DNA of 64,000 nucleotides, taken from NCBI RefSeq assembly GCF_000383595.1, contig NZ_KB911581.1, positions 620,001-684,000 of the forward strand, written 5' to 3'. Below, piece by piece: positions 59,008-64,000 of the stretch. Within the stretch, counting starts at the first letter, position 1. Each line of letters starts with the position of its first letter. The position numbers and the translations under genes were made by a program. Source of the stretch: Streptomyces bottropensis ATCC 25435. GTDB lineage: Bacteria; Actinomycetota; Actinomycetes; Streptomycetales; Streptomycetaceae. The notes below the pieces were generated by a model. It did no database searches and was not told where the DNA came from. It saw nothing but the letters and a program-made list of their open reading frames with translations.

Positions 59008-60101
59008 CCACCGGACACCCCCGCCACCCCTCACGTTCCTCGTACGCCTCACGGTCCTCGTACGCCCCGCGTTCCTCGTACACCCCACGCTTGCGCTTCG
59101 CGCCGTACTCCCTCGGCGCCTTCTGGCGCGCGCGGTTGCGCGGGCGGCGCACGCGCTGGCTGCTGGAGGCGCATCTGCTGGTCCTGACGGTGTGCGCGCT
59201 CGTGGCGGCCGGCGCCCTGTTCGTGTCCTGCCGGCAGGTCCAGGGCGGCGCGCAGGCGCTCGCCGGCGGGGAGGCGCCGGCGGTGCAGGGGCTCGCCGCC
59301 ACCCGGCTCGCGGTCCTGCGCGCGGACCACGAGGCCCGGCAGCTGGTCGACTCCAAGCTCGCCGACATCGCGGGGACGGGCGAGGCCTACCGGACCCAGC
59401 TCTCCGCCGCCGACCAGGGACTGTCCCGGATCGCGGACCGCACGGACCAGGATCTCGGTACCGTCAACGGTCTGCTCGCCACCTACGGCAACTCCCTCAA
59501 CCTCGGTACGGCCATGTACCGCGACCAGCCCCTCATGAGTGAACAGAAGCTCGCCGAGGCGCACTCGCTGCTCGTCCGGCAGGGCGTGGGACTCGTACCC
59601 CGCCTCGACGCGATCCAGCGGATCCAGACGCGGCACGCCGAGGTCACCGCCACCGAGGGGTGGCTGCAGCGCAGCGGCTGGTGGCTCGCCGAACTCGCCC
59701 TGCTGGCACTGGCGCTGGCCCTGCTGTCCGCGCTGTTCGTGCTGCGCGACCGCTGCGGCCGCGACTGGAACCCGTACCTGCTCGCGGCCTTCGCCCTGAC
59801 CGTGCTGCTCGGGATCGTGCCGCTGCTGACGATGTCCTCCGCGCAGGCCGACCTCGACCGTGTGGCCGGGAGCCTGCGGGAGATCACCGAGGTCTCCCGG
59901 CAGCAGGACCAGGGAGAGAGGTTGGAGGGGTACCAACAGACCGTCGCGGAGCGGTCCGAGGACGTCCGGGACGTCCTGGCCGACGACACCTGGACCGAGC
60001 GCGTCCACCAGGGCACCCTGACCGGCGGGCTGCTGCTCGTCGTCCTGCCCGTGGTGGGACTCGGACTCCGGCTCGACAGCGACTACTGGAGGCGACGGTG
60101 A
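59004..60101 (+). CDS. GlnX-like membrane sensor protein
   Basis: GTG 59004 overlaps the vWA stop and gives 365 residues. The leader has Ser/Tyr/Arg repeats (SSYASRSSYAPRSSYTPR). A first transmembrane helix (about 55-75, LLVLTVCALVAAGALFVSC) precedes a helical extracytoplasmic domain of about 130 residues (DHEARQLVDSKLADIAGTGE), then two helices (about 213-260), a second helical stretch and a final helix (TGGLLLVVLPVVGLGL). In mycobacteria GlnX has this four-helix-bundle sensor form and links GlnH to PknG. The position between a PknG-like kinase and a binding protein supports the match. Confidence 0.65.
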   Translation: MTTGHPRHPSRSSYASRSSYAPRSSYTPRLRFAPYSLGAFWRARLRGRRTRWLLEAHLLVLTVCALVAAGALFVSCRQVQGGAQALAGGEAPAVQGLAATRLAVLRADHEARQLVDSKLADIAGTGEAYRTQLSAADQGLSRIADRTDQDLGTVNGLLATYGNSLNLGTAMYRDQPLMSEQKLAEAHSLLVRQGVGLVPRLDAIQRIQTRHAEVTATEGWLQRSGWWLAELALLALALALLSALFVLRDRCGRDWNPYLLAAFALTVLLGIVPLLTMSSAQADLDRVAGSLREITEVSRQQDQGERLEGYQQTVAERSEDVRDVLADDTWTERVHQGTLTGGLLLVVLPVVGLGLRLDSDYWRRR

Positions 60102-61348
60102 CCCGGCGGTTCAAGGTGCTGGTGCTGCTGGTGGCGCTGCTGCTGGTCTCCGCCGGCAGCATGGTGGCGGTCTGGTCGCAGCGGGAGGACGAGCCGGTCA
60201 CCGTCCTGGGGCCGTGGACCGGCGAGCAGGGCGAGCAGTTCGAGGACCTGCTGCGGGGCTTCGGCATCCGCTTCGAGTACCAGGGCACCGCCGCCCAGCG
60301 CGAGGTGCTGCTGTCCAAGGTGCAGTCGGGGGAGCCCCCCGACATCGCGATCATGCCGGGCGTCGGCGAACTCGCCGAGTACGCCGCCCAGGACCGCCTC
60401 AAGCCGTTGACCGGCCTCTACGCGGAGGAGGAGTACGGGGCCCCGTGGCAGCCGGTGAACAAGCCCTCGCAGGACGCGTACTGGGTGCCGGTCAAGGCGG
60501 ACCTCAAGAGCATCGTCTGGTACCGCGAGGGCGAGCGCCCGGCCGTTTCGCCCGCCCCGCTGACCAGTTGGTGCATCGGGATGGGGGACGACGGGGCGTC
60601 CGGCTGGCCCGGCAGCGACTGGATCGAGGACCTCGTGCTGCAACGTGAGGGCCCGGACGTCTACGGCAGGTGGGCGCTCGGCGACCGCACCGTGCGCTGG
60701 ACCGGAAGGGAGGTGCGGGGGGCGTGGGACGCGTGGGCCGGGCTGCTCCGGCAGGACGAGAAGGCGGCCAAGCGGGCCCTGCTCACCGACCACCGGGGCG
60801 AACCCGACGGGTACGGCCTGCTCTTCGACGGCCCGAAGGGGTGCGCGCTGGAGCACCAGGGCTCCTTCGCCCGCTCCTTCTACCGGGACGAGCGGCGCCG
60901 GGCGGGTCTGATGGATTCCGCCCCCCTGCTGCCCGGTGGCGGCTACCGGGTCCGGGCCCACGAGGTGACCGGTGACTTCGCCGCGCTGTTCAGCGACCGC
61001 CCCGAGGCCCGGGACCTGATCGAACGGCTGGCCTCGCGGGAGGGCCAGCAGGAATGGGCCGACTCCGCGGACGTCTTCTCGGCCAACCGCCGGGTGCGGC
61101 AGCGCGACCGTCCTGTCGAGCGGCAGATCGCCGACCGTCTCACCGGTCCGGGCCCCCGCTGCCTCGACGCCTCCGACGTCATGCCCCCGGCCGTCCGCGA
61201 CGCCTTCTACGAGGCCGTCCTCCTGACCATCGCCCGCGCGGCGGCCGACGAGAACATCGACGTACCGGGCCTGTTGAGAGACGTACAGAAGGTGGCGGAC
61301 AGCCGCACCGACCGGCGACCGGCTCTGCGGAGGGTGTGCAGTAGGTAG
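60098..61348 (+). CDS. Membrane-anchored extracellular solute-binding protein
   Basis: GTG 60098 overlaps the previous stop and gives 416 residues. The N-terminus TRRFKVLVLLVALLLVSAGS is an uncleaved-looking anchor without a lipobox Cys. The rest has the two-lobe fold of ABC-type family 1 (sugar-type) binding proteins: VTVLGPWTGEQGEQFEDLLR, GEPPDIAIMPGVGELAEYAA, YWVPVKADLKSIVWYREGE. No permease or ATPase genes accompany it, so it is more likely a ligand sensor for the adjacent membrane protein and kinase, as GlnH is for PknG, than a transporter part. The ligand is unknown. Confidence 0.7.
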   Translation: MTRRFKVLVLLVALLLVSAGSMVAVWSQREDEPVTVLGPWTGEQGEQFEDLLRGFGIRFEYQGTAAQREVLLSKVQSGEPPDIAIMPGVGELAEYAAQDRLKPLTGLYAEEEYGAPWQPVNKPSQDAYWVPVKADLKSIVWYREGERPAVSPAPLTSWCIGMGDDGASGWPGSDWIEDLVLQREGPDVYGRWALGDRTVRWTGREVRGAWDAWAGLLRQDEKAAKRALLTDHRGEPDGYGLLFDGPKGCALEHQGSFARSFYRDERRRAGLMDSAPLLPGGGYRVRAHEVTGDFAALFSDRPEARDLIERLASREGQQEWADSADVFSANRRVRQRDRPVERQIADRLTGPGPRCLDASDVMPPAVRDAFYEAVLLTIARAAADENIDVPGLLRDVQKVADSRTDRRPALRRVCSR

Positions 61349-61404
61349 TCGGACAGGCGGCAGCGGGACGCGGCTGTCCCTCCGGAGCGGCCGGCGGCCC
61401 CGCC

Positions 61405-61508
61405 GCCGTGCCCGGCACGATCAGGCCCGTCTCGTACGCCACCGCCACCGCCACCGCCACCGCCACGGCCTGGGCGCGGTCGCGCAGGCGGAGTTCGGCC
61501 CTCACCAT
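61405..61508 (-). pseudogene. Fragment of the 3' end of a LuxR-family regulator gene
   Basis: The minus strand reads ELRLRDRAQAVAVAVAVAVA then YETGLIVPG. This matches the common end of LuxR/NarL-type helix-turn-helix domains (LGLRDRAQAVVLAYETGLV), with an expanded run of Val-Ala caused by a six-base repeat (CCACCG). The rest of the regulator is missing. It lies behind the solute-binding gene on the opposite strand. Confidence 0.5.
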
Positions 61509-61657
61509 CCGCCCGCCCTCACCATCCGCCCGCCCGCCAGGTCAGCGCCTCGCCCTCCCCGCCCGCTCCCCCCGCCACCTCGCCCGCTTCAATCAACGGG
61601 GCGGACAAGGGCGTTGACCCGCCCCGAGAGCACCAGCAGAATGACCCCGCACGCGCT

Positions 61658-61671
61658 TGAGAGCGCTCTCA
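61658..61671. promoter_or_regulatory. LacI-family operator-like palindrome
   Basis: TGAGAGCGCTCTCA is a perfect 14-bp palindrome 50 bp before the Tat-exported protein gene. It differs at two symmetric positions from the CebR box TGGGAGCGCTCCCA that controls cellulose-utilisation genes in Streptomyces. A LacI-type sugar regulator is likely. Confidence 0.65.
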
Positions 61672-61720
61672 GAACGCGGCTCCGGGCGCGCCCTCAGGCT
61701 CGCACTTCCAAGGGAGACCC

Positions 61721-63169
61721 ATGACCGGCAGCATCGACAGCACCGGCATGACCGGCGCGACCGGCAGACCAGACCCGGCACCGGCGTTCGGCCGCCGGGC
61801 GCTCCTCGGCACCGGTCTCGGGGCCGCCGCGGCGCTCGTCGCCGCCGGCTCGGGCCCGGCCCAAGCGGCGCCGCACGCGGCACCACGGACGTCGGGGACC
61901 TCGGCCCGCCGGCGCGGACAGGCCTTCCTCGCCGCCGCCATGGACGCCTACCCCGACCACGGCGCCGTCCGGCTGACCCAGAGCTACACCGACCAGGCGG
62001 GCCTGTTCAGCACGGCGTTCACGTACGACAACGCGCTCGCGATCCTCGCCCACCTCGCCGTGCGCACGGCGGACGGCCGGGCCAGGGCCGTGGCGCTCGG
62101 GGACGCGCTGATCTACGCCCAGGAGCACGACCCGGCGTACGACGACGGCCGGCTGCGCCAGGCGTACAACGTCGGGCCGTACGTCTACTACGACGGCGTA
62201 CCGCAGCCGGACGGGTTCGTGCGGGCGGACGGGACGGCCAACGTCGGCACCCAGTTCGGCTTCACGGGGACGGCCGTGGGGGACATGGCCTGGGCGGGCA
62301 TCGCGCTGAGCGCGCTGGCCCGGCGCACCGGCGCGCGCCGGTTCCTCGCCGCCGCGGTGCGGATCGGGGAGTGGATCGAGCGGACCGGCCGTACCGACGA
62401 GCCCCTCGGCGGGTACAAGTTCGGTGTGAACGGGGCGAACGAGAAGCTGCCGTTCACCTCGACCGAGCACAACACCGACCTGGTCTGCCTGTTCGGACGC
62501 CTCGCCCGGCTCACCGGCGACCGGGTGTGGGGCGAGCGGCGCGCGCGGGCCGAGGCCTTCGTGCGGCGGATGTGGGAGCCGTCCCGGGGCTCGACGGGCG
62601 GGTTCTTCTACACCGGCACCAACGACGGGGTGAGCGTCAACAAGTCCCCGATCCCCGAGGACACCCAGACCTGGACCCACCTCGCGCTCGACTCCCGCCG
62701 GTACGCGCGCTCCCTCGACTGGGCCGCCCGGGAACTGGCCGTCCTCGACCACGCCGAGCGCCGCAACAGCACCGTGCCGGCGGGGCAGTCGTACGAGGGC
62801 GTCACCTTCAGCTCCGCCAGTCTCCTCGCGAACGAGGACGCGCCCATCGCCGAGTTCCAGCCCCGGCCGAACCGCAACGGGGTCTGGTTCGAGGGCACCG
62901 CCCACCTGGCCCTCGCCCTGCGCGACCGGGGCGCGCGCGGTGACGAGGCCCGCGCCCGGCGCCTCCTGGCCTCTCTCGAAAGCGCCCAGGACCACCTCGG
63001 CGCCGCCCAGACCGTCGGCGGCCGCGCCCTCCCGGCCCGCTCCGGCATCGTCTCCGCCAGCAGCCCCCTCGACACGGGGTTCGGCTTCGGCTACTACCCG
63101 TACCGGCACACGGGCGCCACGGCCTGGTACCTGATGGCGGCGGCGCGTGCGAACCCGCTGGGGGTCTGA
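61721..63169 (+). CDS. Tat-exported alpha/alpha-barrel-like protein, possibly a carbohydrate-active enzyme
   Basis: The product has 482 residues. A twin-arginine signal (FGRRALLGTGLGAAAALVAA, then AQAAPH) directs export of a folded protein. The mature part consists of paired helices with aromatic motifs typical of alpha/alpha toroids: AFTYDNALAILAHLAVRTAD, QFGFTGTAVGDMAWAGIAL, EHNTDLVCLFGRLARL, GVWFEGTAHLALAL. Such folds occur in glycoside hydrolases and polysaccharide lyases. Acidic residues in TYDNAL and STEHNTD could be catalytic, but this is unproven. A LacI-type palindrome lies upstream, which fits regulation by a sugar. Confidence 0.65.
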   Translation: MTGSIDSTGMTGATGRPDPAPAFGRRALLGTGLGAAAALVAAGSGPAQAAPHAAPRTSGTSARRRGQAFLAAAMDAYPDHGAVRLTQSYTDQAGLFSTAFTYDNALAILAHLAVRTADGRARAVALGDALIYAQEHDPAYDDGRLRQAYNVGPYVYYDGVPQPDGFVRADGTANVGTQFGFTGTAVGDMAWAGIALSALARRTGARRFLAAAVRIGEWIERTGRTDEPLGGYKFGVNGANEKLPFTSTEHNTDLVCLFGRLARLTGDRVWGERRARAEAFVRRMWEPSRGSTGGFFYTGTNDGVSVNKSPIPEDTQTWTHLALDSRRYARSLDWAARELAVLDHAERRNSTVPAGQSYEGVTFSSASLLANEDAPIAEFQPRPNRNGVWFEGTAHLALALRDRGARGDEARARRLLASLESAQDHLGAAQTVGGRALPARSGIVSASSPLDTGFGFGYYPYRHTGATAWYLMAAARANPLGV

Positions 63170-63440
63170 CACCCGCGCGCGGACGGCGTCGGGGAAGGGG
63201 GCGGCGGCCGGTCGCCGCCCCTTTTCGCGGAGTTGGCGCGAAGGCCCCTGCGTGAACGGCTAGCATCCCGGCCGTAAACATGCGGTGGAAAACGGCATGG
63301 GGCCGACGGCCCTCGGTGGTCGGCCTGCGGCCTTCGGCGATCCGTCGTCGGCTTTCAGGGGCCGGCCCTCGGTGGTCGACCCTCGGTGGTCGGCCGTCGA
63401 CGGTCGGCCGTCGGTCGTCCGTGGGTGTGGACAGGATGGG
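63170..63440. other. Intergenic region with short direct repeats
   Basis: CCCTCGGTGGTCG occurs three times and GGTCGGCCGTCG-type units twice between 63310 and 63425, just ahead of the last gene. No gene fits. A TAGCAT at 63262 could be part of a promoter. Confidence 0.4.
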
Positions 63441-64000
63441 GTGGGTGTCGTGGTGGAGGCCGGGCCGCGGGTCGCTGTGGCCGTGGTGACGATGGGCAAT
63501 CGGCCCGCCGAGGTGGACGCGCTGCTCGCCTCCGTGGCCAAGCAGGACATCGCGCCCGCACGGATCGTCGTCGTCGGGAACGGCTGTCCCCTCCCCGAGT
63601 TCGCCGAGCGGCTCGGCCTGCCCGGCGAGGTCACGCTCATCGAGGTGGACGAGAACCTCGGCTGCCCCGGCGGGCGGAACGTGGCCCTGGAACGGCTGCG
63701 GGAGTTCGGTGACGTCGACGTGGTCGTCGAGCTGGACGACGACGGCCTGCTCGTCGACGCCGATGTGCTGCGCCGCGTACGGGACCTGTACACCGCCGAC
63801 CCGCGCCTCGGCATCGTCGGCTTCCGCATCGCCGACGAGCACGGCGAGACCCAGCGGCGGCACGTCCCGAGGGTCGGCGCCAAGGACCCGATGCGCGGCG
63901 GCCCGGTCACCGGATTCCTCGGCGGCGGACACGCCCTGTCCATGGCCATGCTCGGCGAGACGGGCGACTGGGCCGCCGAGTTCTTCTTCGCGCACGAGGA
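63441..64000 (+). CDS. GT2-family glycosyltransferase, N-terminal part cut by the window end
   Basis: The frame starts near GTG 63441 (GTG 63450 or 63453 also possible) and is open to the edge. It encodes RVAVAVVTMGNRPAEVDALL, ARIVVVGNGCPLPEFAERLG, ENLGCPGGRNVALERLREF and VVVELDDDGLLVDADVLRRV. The NxG(C)xGGRNxA segment and the DDD motif are those of rhamnosyltransferase-like GT2 enzymes. FLGGGHALSMAMLGE matches the acceptor-side loop. The acceptor is unknown, and the C-terminal half lies outside the window. Confidence 0.75.
   Translation, partial: MGVVVEAGPRVAVAVVTMGNRPAEVDALLASVAKQDIAPARIVVVGNGCPLPEFAERLGLPGEVTLIEVDENLGCPGGRNVALERLREFGDVDVVVELDDDGLLVDADVLRRVRDLYTADPRLGIVGFRIADEHGETQRRHVPRVGAKDPMRGGPVTGFLGGGHALSMAMLGETGDWAAEFFFAHE

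Noticed and set aside
60098..61348. Binding protein as part of an ABC sugar importer
   Set aside because: No permease or ATPase genes adjoin it, it lacks a lipobox and it is coupled to a sensor-like membrane protein and kinase, so a sensing role is more likely.

Overview
The window is high-GC actinobacterial chromosome, almost certainly Streptomyces. The block bldG - anti-sigma factor - hppA - lipoprotein - methyltransferase - Ser/Thr kinase - topA - MFS/thymidylate-kinase fusion - DNA polymerase III delta' - secreted peptidase follows the order I recall for the S. coelicolor SCO3550-SCO3540 region. Rare TTA leucine codons, many GTG/TTG starts and GTGA/ATGA start-stop overlaps fit the same assignment. 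No database search was possible; family names rest on motifs and gene order.

Region 1 (about 125-21341) is an integrated element of about 21.2 kb. It splits a short DUF4244 / Flp-pilin-like gene of a tad pilus locus. The 5' part of the pilin gene lies at 2-124, the 3' part at 21342-21452, and the reading frame matches across the gap. The left end carries three overlapping genes (two tyrosine recombinases and a small coiled-coil protein) in the tnpA-tnpB-tnpC order of Tn554-type elements. The cargo looks like a defence island: a HEPN-motif protein, a PIN-domain nuclease, a STAND ATPase with nearly identical WD40 repeats, an Mrr-like nuclease, a membrane pentapeptide-like repeat protein, a CoiA-like nuclease and a SIR2 protein with a possible GAF-like C-terminus. 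A three-gene operon of DNA-binding-like unknowns, an XRE regulator and relics of IS5, IS3 and a second tnpC are also present.

Region 2 (21342-44270) is chromosomal backbone: TadE and TadE-like genes, an MrfA-type helicase, bldG with its anti-sigma partner, the proton pyrophosphatase, a lipoprotein, a methyltransferase, a receptor-type kinase, topA, the tmk fusion, holB, a lipoprotein peptidase and tRNA-Thr(CGU). A sparse stretch with two decayed genes follows (44270-45600).

Region 3 (45600-51773) is a four-gene exopolysaccharide operon: processive GT2 synthase, two membrane-anchored right-handed beta-helix proteins, and a UDP-glucose/GDP-mannose dehydrogenase. The set resembles alginate biosynthesis. 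A metallo-beta-lactamase-fold hydrolase converges on it.

Region 4 (53135-61348) is a signalling operon: a divergent trypco2 protein, then trypsin-like protease, PknG-like kinase, vWA protein, GlnX-like membrane sensor and solute-binding protein, all overlapping or closely spaced. The protease and kinase genes each contain an in-frame TTA codon, which suggests bldA control. The window ends with a Tat-exported alpha/alpha-barrel-like protein behind a LacI-type palindrome and the start of a GT2 glycosyltransferase cut by the window edge.
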